The notes under the pieces: generated by a model
Database searches by the model: none
Told to the model about the DNA's origin: nothing
The model's input: only the letters and a program-made list of their open reading frames with translations
Source of the DNA: SIG607 sp045648445
GTDB lineage: Bacteria > Bacillota > Clostridia > Oscillospirales > Acutalibacteraceae
Length of the DNA: 64,000 nt
Assembly: GCA_045648445.1 (NCBI GenBank)
Contig: JAZRNY010000034.1
Location: forward strand, 36,699 to 100,698
Direction: 5' to 3'
Position numbers and translations under genes: made by a program
Shown here: positions 16,006 through 24,654 of the stretch, in pieces
Position numbering within the stretch: position 1 is the first letter of the stretch
Layout: every line of letters begins with the position of its first letter

Positions 16006-17174
16006 TAGATTATACCAAAATATTAAACAGCACGATTTGTGATGTTAAATGGTCGGGTATTAGAAAATTCTTTGATATTGCCAACACTATGGAGGGAGTT
16101 ATTTCTCTCGGTGTGGGTGAACCTGATTTCCCAACGCCATGGAAAATCCGAAACTGTGCTATAAATACTCTTCAAAAAGGCAAAACCCGTTACTCATCTA
16201 ATTGGGGACTTGAAGTTTTGCGTCAGGAAATTTCAAGTTATCTTGAAAGAAAGTACGATTTAAAATACGGTCACAATAGCGAAATACTTGTAACTGTTGG
16301 CGGAAGCGAGGCAATTGATGCTTGCATAAGAGTGATTACCGACCCCGGTGATGAAATAATAATTCCTCAGCCTAGTTATGTTTGTTACGAGCCAATTACG
16401 CGAGTATGCGGTGGCGTACCCGTAATTATAAACACAAAGGCTGAAAATGATTTTAAAGTAACCGCAAAAGAACTTATTGAAAAAATCACTTCAAAAACAA
16501 AGGCGCTCATTCTTCCTTATCCCTGCAATCCTACCGGCGCAATTATGGAAAGGGAAGACCTTGAGGCTTTAGGAGAAGTTCTTAGGGATACAAATATACT
16601 TGTTATTTCAGATGAAATCTATTCTGAGTTAACCTTTGGAGGTAAAAATCACGTTTCACCTGCAAATATAAAGAGTTTAAAGGATAGAACGGTCGTTATT
16701 AACGGTTTTTCGAAATCTTTTTCTATGACCGGTTGGCGACTTGGATTTATATGCGGCCCTGAACCAATTATAAGCCAAATCACAAAACTTCATCAGTTTG
16801 CAATAATGTGCGCCCCCACTACTTCGCAGTATGCTGCGGTGGAAGCGTTAAAGAATTGTGATGAAGAAGTAAGGGAAATGATGGAAGAATATGATATGCG
16901 CCGTAAGATAATGGTTAAAGGCTTTAACGAAATGGGACTTACCTGCCGTGAACCTAAAGGTGCCTTCTATGCCTTTCCGTCAATTAAAAGTACGGGAATG
17001 ACCAGTGACGAGTTTTGTGAAAAACTGTTATATGCTAAAAAGGTCGCTATAGTACCCGGTACTGCTTTTGGCGACAGTGGCGAAGGTTTTGTTCGTGCGT
17101 CTTACTGTTATTCGACTTCACATATTGAAGAGGCTCTTTCAAGAATTAAAGAATTTTTAGAAGAAATAAAATAA
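16002..17174 (+). CDS. alaT: Class I/II aminotransferase, alanine transaminase AlaT-like
   Basis: A 390-residue PLP enzyme of fold type I. The core residues are visible: NPTG at 176-179, the cofactor Asp in SDEIYSELTF (about 204), the Schiff-base lysine K238 in GFSKSFSMTGWR, and the substrate-carboxylate arginine in GEGFVRASY. It probably interconverts pyruvate plus glutamate with alanine plus 2-oxoglutarate. Aspartate or aromatic specificity cannot be excluded from sequence alone, but the Lrp partner and the alanine T-box point to alanine. Confidence 0.85.
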   Translation: MIDYTKILNSTICDVKWSGIRKFFDIANTMEGVISLGVGEPDFPTPWKIRNCAINTLQKGKTRYSSNWGLEVLRQEISSYLERKYDLKYGHNSEILVTVGGSEAIDACIRVITDPGDEIIIPQPSYVCYEPITRVCGGVPVIINTKAENDFKVTAKELIEKITSKTKALILPYPCNPTGAIMEREDLEALGEVLRDTNILVISDEIYSELTFGGKNHVSPANIKSLKDRTVVINGFSKSFSMTGWRLGFICGPEPIISQITKLHQFAIMCAPTTSQYAAVEALKNCDEEVREMMEEYDMRRKIMVKGFNEMGLTCREPKGAFYAFPSIKSTGMTSDEFCEKLLYAKKVAIVPGTAFGDSGEGFVRASYCYSTSHIEEALSRIKEFLEEIK

Positions 17175-17347
17175 AAATAAAACGGGCGGGTGTACGCAAC
17201 TGAGCGTCATTCGCTCGTTTCTCTTACATTATATATAATATATACGCGCGTTTGGCTTTAAAACAGCGTTCGTCAAATTGCACAAAAACTGCGCGAAAAA
17301 TTTTACAAAATTCGTTATAAAATTTTTCTGCAATTTTAAAAAAATAC
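17175..17347. other. Spacer between alaT and the S10 operon promoter
   Basis: AT-rich and non-coding. A short hairpin, GAGCG (17202-17206) with CGCTC (17212-17216) and a T-rich tail, may weakly terminate the alaRT transcript. Nothing else is recognised. Confidence 0.5.
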
Positions 17348-17376
17348 TTGCAATAATATTTGCTTTGTGTTATCAT
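17348..17376 (+). promoter_or_regulatory. Predicted promoter of the S10-spc-alpha superoperon
   Basis: TTGCAA (17348-17353), a 17-base spacer and TATCAT (17371-17376) lie about 260 bases before rpsJ, giving a long structured leader. Confidence 0.7.
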
Positions 17377-17382
17377 ATCAAG

Positions 17383-17637
17383 GTACGCGAGTGGCGTATT
17401 GTCATGCGTTGATGTGGGAGGTGGCTGACCTCGAGTCAGGAAATTTCCACGGAGTATGTCCGATTTTAAACCGGGCGAACCAATACCTCAGACTATTAAG
17501 CACAGCAGGATAACTTGCGAACCTGCCTGTGTATCCGGATTCACCGCAACCCCAGTGATCCGGTTTTATAATGGAGTGTGATGAAACACACGGCACAGTG
17601 TGAGGTAGCCCGCCAAACTAACAAGGAGGCGACTATA
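17383..17637 (+). promoter_or_regulatory. Structured S10 operon leader with attenuator-like hairpin
   Basis: Three successive hairpins are visible. GTGG-CTGAC pairs with GTCAG and CCAC (about 17422-17452). CACAG-CAGG pairs with CCTG-CTGTG (17501-17531). CCGGATTCAC pairs with GTGATCCGG (17535-17563, with one bulged base), and TTTT follows. The last looks like a terminator or attenuator. In B. subtilis L4 represses the S10 operon by stimulating termination in the leader, so a similar autoregulation is a reasonable inference, not shown here. Confidence 0.6.
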
Positions 17638-17949
17638 ATGGCAGTAAAAGAGAAGATTCGTATCAGAATCAAAGGTTACGACCACGCGCTTGTAGACCAG
17701 TCTGCAGAAAAAATTGTGGAAACCGCTAAACGTACAGGTGCTAGAGTATCGGGTCCTGTTCCGCTACCTACAGAAAAGGAAGTTGTAACCATCCTTCGTG
17801 CAGTTCACAAGTATAAAGATTCCCGTGAACAGTTCGAAACCAGAACTCACAAGAGACTCATAGACGTAATCAGACCTTCCAACAAAACTGTTGAAGCTTT
17901 GACCGGTCTTGAGCTTCCCGCCGGCGTTGAGATTGAAATTAAACTTTAA
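17638..17949 (+). CDS. rpsJ: Ribosomal protein S10 (NusE)
   Basis: A 103-residue small-subunit protein of the 30S head that also binds NusB in transcription antitermination. The family motif FETRTHKRLIDV is present near residue 60. The start is the ATG after AAGGAGG; an in-frame ATG 20 codons earlier lies in the leader RNA and would add residues unlike S10. First gene of the superoperon. Confidence 0.98.
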   Translation: MAVKEKIRIRIKGYDHALVDQSAEKIVETAKRTGARVSGPVPLPTEKEVVTILRAVHKYKDSREQFETRTHKRLIDVIRPSNKTVEALTGLELPAGVEIEIKL

Positions 17950-18011
17950 TCTTTGCCGTCAGTGGTCATGTTGGGTAATTCCCAACCAATAACTACAAGG
18001 AGGAAAATAAA

Positions 18012-18641
18012 ATGCAAAAAGGTATTGTAGGCAAAAAGCTTGGTATGACCCAACTTTTTGACGCAAACGGAAACGTCATTCCGGTAACTGTTATTGAAGC
18101 AGGTCCTTGCGTGATCTCTCAGAAGAAAACAGTTGAAAATGACGGTTATGAAGCAGTACAGATTGGCTACGGCGATCTTAAGGCTTCTAAAGTAAATGGT
18201 CCTATGAAGGGACACTTCGCAAAAGGCGACGTTGCTCCGAAGAAGGTTCTTCGCGAGTTCCGTTTTGATGACATCAGCGCTATGAACGTAGGCGACATCA
18301 TCAAGGCTGACGTATTCGCTGAAGGCGATGCAGTAGATGTAAGAGGTACTTCTAAGGGTAAAGGCTATGCCGGCGTAATCAAACGTTGGAACTTCAGCCG
18401 TCTTAAAGAATCCCACGGTACCGGCCCTGTACATCGTCACGGTGGTTCTCTCGGTGTTATCGACCCCGCTCGTGTTTTCAAGGGCAAGAAAATGGCAGGT
18501 CACTTGGGTAACGAACGTGTAACCGTTCAAAACCTCAGTGTAGTAAAAGTTGATGCTGAAAACAACATTATCGCTGTTAAGGGTGCCGTTCCCGGTCCTA
18601 AGGGCGGAATCGTAGTTGTTTTTGATAGCGTTAAAGCCTAA
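18012..18641 (+). CDS. rplC: Ribosomal protein L3
   Basis: 209 residues with the N-terminal GIVGKKLGMTQLF and the central HGTGPVHRHGGSLGVIDPARVF loop, which reaches toward the peptidyl-transferase centre. L3 is an early 50S assembly protein. It follows rpsJ after a 62-base gap ending in AAGGAGG. Confidence 0.98.
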   Translation: MQKGIVGKKLGMTQLFDANGNVIPVTVIEAGPCVISQKKTVENDGYEAVQIGYGDLKASKVNGPMKGHFAKGDVAPKKVLREFRFDDISAMNVGDIIKADVFAEGDAVDVRGTSKGKGYAGVIKRWNFSRLKESHGTGPVHRHGGSLGVIDPARVFKGKKMAGHLGNERVTVQNLSVVKVDAENNIIAVKGAVPGPKGGIVVVFDSVKA

Positions 18642-18660
18642 GGGAAAGGAGTACTGAATT

Positions 18661-19284
18661 ATGCCTAATGTAGCAGTTTTAGATATGGCAGGTAAAAATG
18701 TGGGCGAAATCACATTAAGCGATGCCATCTTCGCAATCGAGCCTAACGCAGTTGTTATGCACCAGGCTGTTGTAAATTATCTCGCTAATCAGCGTCAGGG
18801 CACCCAGTCTACCTTAACCCGTTCCGAAGTTTCCGGCGGCGGTAAGAAGCCTTGGAGACAAAAAGGTACAGGCCACGCAAGACAGGGTTCTACCAGAGCA
18901 CCTCAGTGGATCCACGGTGGTATCGTGCACGCACCCAAGCCCCGTGATTACTCTTTCGACCTTAATAAAAAGGTAAAGAGACTCGCACTCAAGTCTGCTC
19001 TTTCTGATAAAGTTCTCGGCGGCGCCCTCATCGTTCTTGATGAGTTCAAAGTTGAAGGCTTTAAGACCAAGACTGTTGTTGAATGCTTAAAGGCTATAGG
19101 TGCCGGTAAGAAAACTCTTATCGTTCTTGAAGACAACAATGCTTGTGCAGTCAAGAGTTGCGCTAACATCCCCGGTGTTAAGACCGCTCAGGTAAACACC
19201 ATCAACACTTACGATATTATCAATGCAGAAACCTTAGTAATCGCTAAGGGCGCTGTACAGAAGATTGAGGAGGTGTACGCATAA
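18661..19284 (+). CDS. rplD: Ribosomal protein L4
   Basis: 207 residues; the extended loop with GGGKKPWRQKGTGHARQGS (about 60-80) lines the exit tunnel in the family and is the site of some macrolide-resistance changes. In other bacteria L4 also represses this operon through the leader. The last base of the stop codon overlaps the ATG of rplW, so the two are coupled. Confidence 0.98.
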   Translation: MPNVAVLDMAGKNVGEITLSDAIFAIEPNAVVMHQAVVNYLANQRQGTQSTLTRSEVSGGGKKPWRQKGTGHARQGSTRAPQWIHGGIVHAPKPRDYSFDLNKKVKRLALKSALSDKVLGGALIVLDEFKVEGFKTKTVVECLKAIGAGKKTLIVLEDNNACAVKSCANIPGVKTAQVNTINTYDIINAETLVIAKGAVQKIEEVYA

Positions 19285-19577
19285 TGAAAACCGCACAGGA
19301 TATCATTATTGCTCCGGTTATTACCGAAAAAAGCATGTCCGGCATTGCCGACAAGAAATACACCTTCAAGGTAGCAAAAGACGCCAACAAGATTGAAATT
19401 GCTAAAGCAGTTGAAGAAATCTTTAAGGTAAAAGTTGCTAAAGTAAACACCATGAGCGTACGTGGTCAGGCTCGCCGTATGGGTCGTTATGAAGGCTACA
19501 CCGCTGCTTGGAAAAAAGCAATTGTTACTTTGAAAGCAGATTCCAAGACAATCGAATTCTTCGACGGTCTTATGTAA
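19284..19577 (+). CDS. rplW: Ribosomal protein L23
   Basis: 97 residues with the family start DIIIAPVITEKSM and the VNTMSVRGQARRMGRY loop. L23 sits at the tunnel exit and docks trigger factor and SRP. It is followed by an 84-base gap containing two small hairpins (GAAGC/GCTTC and GAAACC/GGTTTC), the largest gap in this part of the operon. Confidence 0.97.
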   Translation: MKTAQDIIIAPVITEKSMSGIADKKYTFKVAKDANKIEIAKAVEEIFKVKVAKVNTMSVRGQARRMGRYEGYTAAWKKAIVTLKADSKTIEFFDGLM

Positions 19578-19661
19578 TCTGAGTGCCTAGAAGCGAATGC
19601 TTCAGGTGATGTATGAAACCAAAAATGGTTTCGCTAAGCCTAATTAGGAGAGTGAATTAAA

Positions 19662-20495
19662 ATGGCATTAAAGCATTATAAGCCGACTACTCCCGGCCGC
19701 CGTGGTATGACCAGTATGGATTACTCCGTACTTTCCGACGTAAAGCCTGAGAGAAGTTTGCTTGAACCTTTAAAGAAAAATGCCGGCCGTAACAGTTATG
19801 GTCGCATCACCGTACGCCACAGAGGCGGCGGAAATCGCAGAAAATACAGAGTTATCGACTTCAAGAGAGACTTAACCGGTATTCCCGCAACAGTTCTTAC
19901 TCTTGAGTACGATCCTAACAGATCAGCATTTATCGCACTTGTTCAGTACGATAACGAAAACAAGGAAAAGCGCTACATTATCGCTCCTATCGGTCTTAAG
20001 GTAGGCGACGTGATCGTAAGCGGTCCTGATGCTGATATTAAACCCGGTAACGCACTTCCTCTTACCAATATTCCTGTTGGTACCTTTATCCACAACGTTG
20101 AACTTTACGCAGGTCGCGGCGCTCAGCTCGCTCGTTCTGCCGGTAACATGGCTCAGCTTATGGCTAAAGAAAACGGAATGGCACTCCTTCGTTTGCCTTC
20201 CGGCGAACTCAGAAACGTACCTGCTAACTGTATGGCTACCATCGGTCAGGTAAGTAATCCTGAGCACAGCAATATCAACTACGGTAAAGCTGGACGTAAG
20301 CGTCATATGGGTTGGCGTCCTACCGTTCGTGGTTCTGTAATGAACCCCTGTGACCACCCCCACGGTGGTGGTGAGGGTAGAGCACCCATCGGACGTCCCG
20401 GTCCTGTAACTCCTTGGGGCAAACCTGCTCTGGGTTATAAGACTCGTAAGAAACACAAATCGACCGATAAGTATATCGTAAAACGTCGTAAGTAA
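19662..20495 (+). CDS. rplB: Ribosomal protein L2
   Basis: 277 residues. The OB and SH3-like domains are followed by the conserved C-terminal NPCDHPHGGGEGRAPIGRP segment, whose His is essential for peptidyl-transferase activity in E. coli L2. It binds 23S rRNA and helps subunit association. Confidence 0.98.
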   Translation: MALKHYKPTTPGRRGMTSMDYSVLSDVKPERSLLEPLKKNAGRNSYGRITVRHRGGGNRRKYRVIDFKRDLTGIPATVLTLEYDPNRSAFIALVQYDNENKEKRYIIAPIGLKVGDVIVSGPDADIKPGNALPLTNIPVGTFIHNVELYAGRGAQLARSAGNMAQLMAKENGMALLRLPSGELRNVPANCMATIGQVSNPEHSNINYGKAGRKRHMGWRPTVRGSVMNPCDHPHGGGEGRAPIGRPGPVTPWGKPALGYKTRKKHKSTDKYIVKRRK

Positions 20496-20518
20496 GTCAG
20501 ACGAAAGGAGATAAAATT

Positions 20519-20791
20519 ATGGGTAGAAGCGTTAAAAAGGGCCCATTTGTGCAGCCCGTTCTTATGAAAAGAATTCAGGAGATGAACGCTGCCGGTGAAA
20601 AGAGAGTACTCAAAACTTGGAGCCGTTCATCCACCATATTCCCCGATTTCGTCGGACATACCATCGCAGTACACGACGGTCGCAAACATGTTCCGGTTTA
20701 TGTAACTGAGGATATGGTAGGTCACAAACTCGGTGAGTTTGCTCCCACCAGAACCTTCAAAGGTCATGCCGGTGCTAAGACCACAAAGTAA
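20519..20791 (+). CDS. rpsS: Ribosomal protein S19
   Basis: 90 residues with the SRSSTIFPDFVGHTIAVHDG segment and the C-terminal FAPTRTFKGHAG. It forms the 30S head with S13 and contacts the A-site finger. AAAGGAG precedes the ATG. Confidence 0.98.
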   Translation: MGRSVKKGPFVQPVLMKRIQEMNAAGEKRVLKTWSRSSTIFPDFVGHTIAVHDGRKHVPVYVTEDMVGHKLGEFAPTRTFKGHAGAKTTK

Positions 20792-20813
20792 GCGGCGAAA
20801 GGAGAGTTTAACT

Positions 20814-21152
20814 ATGGAAGCAAGAGCAATACTTAAATATGCTCGTATTTCACCGCGTAAGGTGAAAATCGTGATGGATCTTATTCGCAATCAGGATGCA
20901 GATAAAGCAATGGCTATCTTGAAGTTTACTCCCAAGTCTGCTTGTGAGTATCTTGAGAAACTTTTAGCATCTGCTATCGCTAATGCTGAAAACAATCATC
21001 ACATGGATGTTTCTAAGCTCTATGTAGCTGAATGTTTTGTTTGTCCCGGCCCCACCTTGAAGCGTATTCGTCCTAAAGATCACGGCCGTGCACACAGAAT
21101 TTTAAAGAGAACATCACACATGACAATCGTTCTTAAAGAACGCGAGGATTAA
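20814..21152 (+). CDS. rplV: Ribosomal protein L22
   Basis: 112 residues, ending in the beta-hairpin loop region GPTLKRIRPKDHGRAHRILK that lines the exit tunnel. The start is the ATG after GAAAGGAG; the frame is open further upstream inside rpsS, but that extension is unlike L22. Confidence 0.97.
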   Translation: MEARAILKYARISPRKVKIVMDLIRNQDADKAMAILKFTPKSACEYLEKLLASAIANAENNHHMDVSKLYVAECFVCPGPTLKRIRPKDHGRAHRILKRTSHMTIVLKERED

Positions 21153-21164
21153 GGAGGTTAGACT

Positions 21165-21833
21165 ATGGGCCAGAAAGTTAATCCACACGGATTTCGTGTT
21201 GGCGTAATTAAAAACTGGGATTCCCGTTGGTATGCCAAGGATAATGTCTTCGGAGATACTTTGGTTGAGGACTATAACCTCCGTAAGTACCTTAAGAAGA
21301 CTCTTCAGTCTGCAGGCGTTCCCAAAATTGAAATTGAACGCAATGCGTCCAAGGTCAGAATCCACATTCATTGTGCAAAACCCGGTATGGTTATCGGTAG
21401 AAACGGCGCAGAAATCGAGAAACTTCGTCTCACTTGTGAGAAGATGCTCGGTAAGCCTTGCACAATTAATATTGTAGAAATCAAAAATCCGGATATGGAT
21501 GCTCAACTTATTGCTGAGAACATCGCAGTTCAACTTGAAAAGCGTGTTTCCTTCCGTCGTGCTATGAAAATGGCTATCGGTCGTGCAATGAAGTTTGGTG
21601 CAAAGGGTATCAAAGTTACCGTTTCCGGTCGTCTTGGCGGTAGAGAAATCGCCGGCGCAGAAACCTATCATGAGGGTACTATTCCGCTACAAACTCTCAG
21701 AGCTGATATTGATTACGGCTTTGCAGAAGCAGCTACTACCTACGGCCGTCTCGGCGTAAAGGTTTGGCTTTATAAGGGCGAAATCCTTCATGATGTTAAG
21801 AAAACATCCAAGAAGGAAGGAGGATCCCGCTAA
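21165..21833 (+). CDS. rpsC: Ribosomal protein S3
   Basis: 222 residues. The N-terminal GQKVNPHGFRVG, a type II KH domain with PGMVIGRNGAEIEKL (about 67-80), and the C-terminal IPLQTLRADIDYG domain are all present. S3 forms part of the mRNA entry and helicase site. Its stop overlaps the rplP start by one base. Confidence 0.98.
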   Translation: MGQKVNPHGFRVGVIKNWDSRWYAKDNVFGDTLVEDYNLRKYLKKTLQSAGVPKIEIERNASKVRIHIHCAKPGMVIGRNGAEIEKLRLTCEKMLGKPCTINIVEIKNPDMDAQLIAENIAVQLEKRVSFRRAMKMAIGRAMKFGAKGIKVTVSGRLGGREIAGAETYHEGTIPLQTLRADIDYGFAEAATTYGRLGVKVWLYKGEILHDVKKTSKKEGGSR

Positions 21834-22255
21834 TGTTATTACCTAAGCGTGTAAAATACCGCAGAGTTCAGCGTGGCCGTATGACCGGTAAAGCAACCAG
21901 AGGTAACACAATTTCTCATGGTCAGTTTGGTCTTCAGGCACTTGAACCGGCGTGGATCACTTCAAATCAAATAGAGGCTGCCCGTATTGCTATGACTCGT
22001 TACATCAAGCGTGGCGGTCAAGTATGGATTAAAATCTTCCCGGATAAGCCTATCACTGCTAAACCTGCTGAAACTCGAATGGGTTCCGGTAAAGGTTCTC
22101 CTGAATACTGGGTAGCAGTAGTTAAGCCCGGTCGCATTATGTTTGAGATCGGCGGCGTTTCTGAAGAACTTGCTCAAGAGGCTATGCGTCTTGCAGCAAA
22201 CAAACTTCCTATCAAGTGTAAGTTTGTTACAAAGGAAATGGAAGGTGAGCAATAA
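21833..22255 (+). CDS. rplP: Ribosomal protein L16
   Basis: 140 residues beginning MLLPKRVKYRR with the conserved GRMTGKATRGN and RMGSGKG segments. L16 organises the A-site tRNA-binding region of the 50S subunit. It is coupled to both neighbours by one-base overlaps. Confidence 0.98.
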   Translation: MLLPKRVKYRRVQRGRMTGKATRGNTISHGQFGLQALEPAWITSNQIEAARIAMTRYIKRGGQVWIKIFPDKPITAKPAETRMGSGKGSPEYWVAVVKPGRIMFEIGGVSEELAQEAMRLAANKLPIKCKFVTKEMEGEQ

Positions 22256-22461
22256 TGAACGTTAAGGAATACAGAGAATTAAATATCGCTGAGTTGAACA
22301 AAAAACTTGGTGAACTGAAGGAAGAATTATTCAATCTCCGTTTCCAGCTCGCCATTAATCAGCTCGACAATCCTATGCGCATCAGCGAAGTTAAGAAGGA
22401 TATCGCACGTATTAAAACCGTTATTCGCGAAAAAGAACTTCTTGACGCTGCTAATGCATAA
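22255..22461 (+). CDS. rpmC: Ribosomal protein L29
   Basis: A 68-residue two-helix protein with the family core ELKEELFNLRFQLAINQLDNP. It lies next to L23 at the tunnel exit in the assembled ribosome. The start ATG shares its first base with the rplP stop. Confidence 0.97.
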   Translation: MNVKEYRELNIAELNKKLGELKEELFNLRFQLAINQLDNPMRISEVKKDIARIKTVIREKELLDAANA

Positions 22462-22481
22462 GGAAGAGGGAGGGTAATCGA

Positions 22482-22739
22482 ATGAGCGAAAGAAACCTTC
22501 GTAAGACCAGAGTTGGTAAAGTTGTAAGCAACAAAATGGAAAAAACCGTTGTAGTTGCTATCGAAGACAACGTAAAGCATCCACTCTATAAGAAGATCAT
22601 TAAAAACACTATTAAGCTTAAGGCCCATGACGAAAACAACACCTGTAACATCGGTGACAGAGTTCTCATCATGGAGACCAGACCACTCTCCAAAGATAAA
22701 AATTGGCGCGTGGTTGAAATCATCGAAAAAGCTTTGTAG
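22482..22739 (+). CDS. rpsQ: Ribosomal protein S17
   Basis: 85 residues, an OB-fold primary 16S-binding protein: RKTRVGKVVSNKMEKTVVVA at the N-terminus and GDRVLIMETRPLSKDKNWRV near the C-terminus. GAGGGAGG-type ribosome site upstream. Confidence 0.98.
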   Translation: MSERNLRKTRVGKVVSNKMEKTVVVAIEDNVKHPLYKKIIKNTIKLKAHDENNTCNIGDRVLIMETRPLSKDKNWRVVEIIEKAL

Positions 22740-22759
22740 TCTGTAAGGAGGAAAACACT

Positions 22760-23128
22760 GTGATACAGCAACAGAGTTACCTTAAGGTTGCCGACAATAC
22801 CGGTGCTAAAGAAATTATGTGCATTCGTGTACTTGGCGGTTCCAGAAGAAGGTATGCTAACATCGGCGATGTCATCGTTGCTTCTGTTAAGAAAGCCACA
22901 CCCGGCGGTACTGTTAAGAAGGGCGATGTTGTAAAGGCAGTTGTAGTTCGTTCTGCAAAAGGTCTTCGTCGTGCCGATGGCACTTATATCAGATTTGATG
23001 AGAACGCTGCCGTTATCATCCGTGAGGACAAGAATCCCCGCGGTACCCGTATTTTTGGACCGGTAGCTAGAGAGCTTCGTGATAAAGATTATACTAAAAT
23101 CTTATCTCTTGCTCCCGAAGTACTTTAA
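22760..23128 (+). CDS. rplN: Ribosomal protein L14
   Basis: 122 residues starting with a GTG codon after AAGGAGG. The family signature VADNTGAKEIMCIRVLGGS is at residues 9-27. L14 contacts the 30S subunit at an intersubunit bridge and is a binding site for the silencing factor RsfS. Confidence 0.98.
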   Translation: MIQQQSYLKVADNTGAKEIMCIRVLGGSRRRYANIGDVIVASVKKATPGGTVKKGDVVKAVVVRSAKGLRRADGTYIRFDENAAVIIREDKNPRGTRIFGPVARELRDKDYTKILSLAPEVL

Positions 23129-23143
23129 TGGAGGATGAACACA

Positions 23144-23458
23144 ATGAACATTAAAACTGGCGATACTGTAGTTCTCCTCACCGGAGACGAAAAATACCGT
23201 GGCAAAAGCGGTAAGGTTCTCGAAGTTAGCCCTAAGGAAGGCAAAGTTATTGTTGAGGGTCTCAACGTTGTTAAAAAACACATGAAACCCCGCAAGGCTG
23301 GCGATCCTTCAGGCATCATTGAGACTGAAAGCGCAATTTACGCTTCCAAGGTGCAACTTGTTTGCCCTAAATGCGGCAAGCCTACCCGCGTAGGTGTTAA
23401 AATCTACGAAGACGGCAAAAAAGACCGTATGTGCAAAAAGTGCAAAGAAACATTTTAA
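23144..23458 (+). CDS. rplX: Ribosomal protein L24 with C-terminal zinc-ribbon-like cysteines
   Basis: 104 residues. The KOW domain (TGDEKYRGKSGKVLEV) is followed by a C-terminal extension with Cys 74, 77, 97 and 100 in CPKC and CKKC pairs, a zinc-ribbon arrangement seen in many Clostridia. The start chosen is the second ATG, 9 bases after GGAGG; the ATG immediately abutting the site is too close. Confidence 0.96.
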   Translation: MNIKTGDTVVLLTGDEKYRGKSGKVLEVSPKEGKVIVEGLNVVKKHMKPRKAGDPSGIIETESAIYASKVQLVCPKCGKPTRVGVKIYEDGKKDRMCKKCKETF

Positions 23459-23477
23459 TGAGTAAGGAGGACATGAC

Positions 23478-24017
23478 ATGTCATTGTTGAGAGAAGAATA
23501 TGTAAATTCTATTGCTCCCGCATTGATGAAAAAATTCAATTATAAGAGCGTCATGCAGATTCCGAAGCTCGATAAAATTGTAATCAATGTAGGACTCAGC
23601 GAAGCAAAAGAAAACTCCAAAGTTATCGATGCTTGTATCGCTGACTTAAGCAAAATCACCGGTCAGAAAGCAATCCCCTGTGTTGCTAAAAAGTCGGTTG
23701 CGAACTTCAAACTTCGTGCCGGAATGCCTATCGGTGTAAAAGTTACTCTCAGAGGCGAGAGAATGTATGAGTTCGTTGAGCGTTTGTTCAATGCAGCTCT
23801 TCCCCGTGTAAGAGACTTCAGAGGAATTAATCCTAACTCTTTCGACGGCCGTGGTAACTATTCTATGGGCGTTAAAGAACAACTTATTTTCCCTGAAATC
23901 GAATTCGACAAGATCGACAAGGTTCGCGGTATGGATATTAACTTCATTACCACTGCGAAAACCGACGAAGAAGCTCGTGAGTTATTAACTCTTATGGGCG
24001 CTCCGTTTGCGAAATAA
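23478..24017 (+). CDS. rplE: Ribosomal protein L5
   Basis: 179 residues with the LRGERMYEFVERLFNAALPRVRDFRG family core and the C-terminal TAKTDEEARELL. L5 binds 5S rRNA with L18 in the central protuberance and contacts P-site tRNA. Confidence 0.98.
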   Translation: MSLLREEYVNSIAPALMKKFNYKSVMQIPKLDKIVINVGLSEAKENSKVIDACIADLSKITGQKAIPCVAKKSVANFKLRAGMPIGVKVTLRGERMYEFVERLFNAALPRVRDFRGINPNSFDGRGNYSMGVKEQLIFPEIEFDKIDKVRGMDINFITTAKTDEEARELLTLMGAPFAK

Positions 24018-24029
24018 GGAGAGACGACT

Positions 24030-24215
24030 ATGGCTAAAACATCTATGAAAATCAAACAAGCTCGTCCTGCTAAATTTTCTACCAGAGCATACAGCAGATG
24101 CAAAATCTGCGGACGCCCCCACGCTTATCTTCGCAAATACGGTATTTGCCGTATCTGTTTCAGAGAACTCGCCTACAAGGGTGAAATTCCCGGCGTGACT
24201 AAGGCAAGCTGGTAA
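24030..24215 (+). CDS. rpsN: Ribosomal protein S14, zinc-binding (type Z)
   Basis: 61 residues with four cysteines (24, 27, 40, 43) in CKIC and CRIC pairs, the zinc form common in Gram-positives. A zinc-free S14 paralogue, often Zur-controlled, is not seen in this window. Confidence 0.97.
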   Translation: MAKTSMKIKQARPAKFSTRAYSRCKICGRPHAYLRKYGICRICFRELAYKGEIPGVTKASW

Positions 24216-24241
24216 AAGCAACAGAAAAGGAGGTTGACGGC

Positions 24242-24640
24242 ATGCAAATCACCGATACTATAGCTGATATGCTTACGAGAATTCGTAATGCTTCTTCAGC
24301 AAAACATGATTCGGTAGATATCCCTGCGTCAAACGTAAAGAAGGCTATTGCTCAGATTTTACTTGACGAAGGATATATTACAAGCTTTCAAGTTATTGAA
24401 GACGGAAAGCAGGGCATGATTCATATCGTACTGAAGTATGGCCCGAAAAAATCTCAGATCATCACCGGAATCCGCAGAGTTTCCAAGCCCGGTTTGAGAA
24501 TTTATACTAATGTTGAGGATATGCCTAAGGTAATGAAAGGCCTTGGTATTGCAATCCTTTCCACCTCTAAGGGTATTTTGACAGACAAAGAGGCTCGCAA
24601 AGCTAACGTTGGCGGCGAAGTTCTCGCTTATGTCTGGTAA
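24242..24640 (+). CDS. rpsH: Ribosomal protein S8
   Basis: 132 residues with the C-terminal STSKGILTDKEARKANVGGE signature. A primary 16S binder; in E. coli S8 also represses the spc operon post-transcriptionally. Confidence 0.98.
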   Translation: MQITDTIADMLTRIRNASSAKHDSVDIPASNVKKAIAQILLDEGYITSFQVIEDGKQGMIHIVLKYGPKKSQIITGIRRVSKPGLRIYTNVEDMPKVMKGLGIAILSTSKGILTDKEARKANVGGEVLAYVW

Positions 24641-24654
24641 GGAGGTGCTTCAGG

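Noticed and set aside
17578..17637. Upstream ATG adding 20 residues to S10
   Set aside because: The extra residues lie in structured leader RNA and are unlike S10; the ATG at 17638 follows a perfect Shine-Dalgarno.
17946..18728. Long minus-strand open frame opposite rplC
   Set aside because: Antisense to a highly conserved ribosomal gene, with no family resemblance; open by codon bias. The same applies to other long antisense frames over ribosomal, recG and fakA genes.
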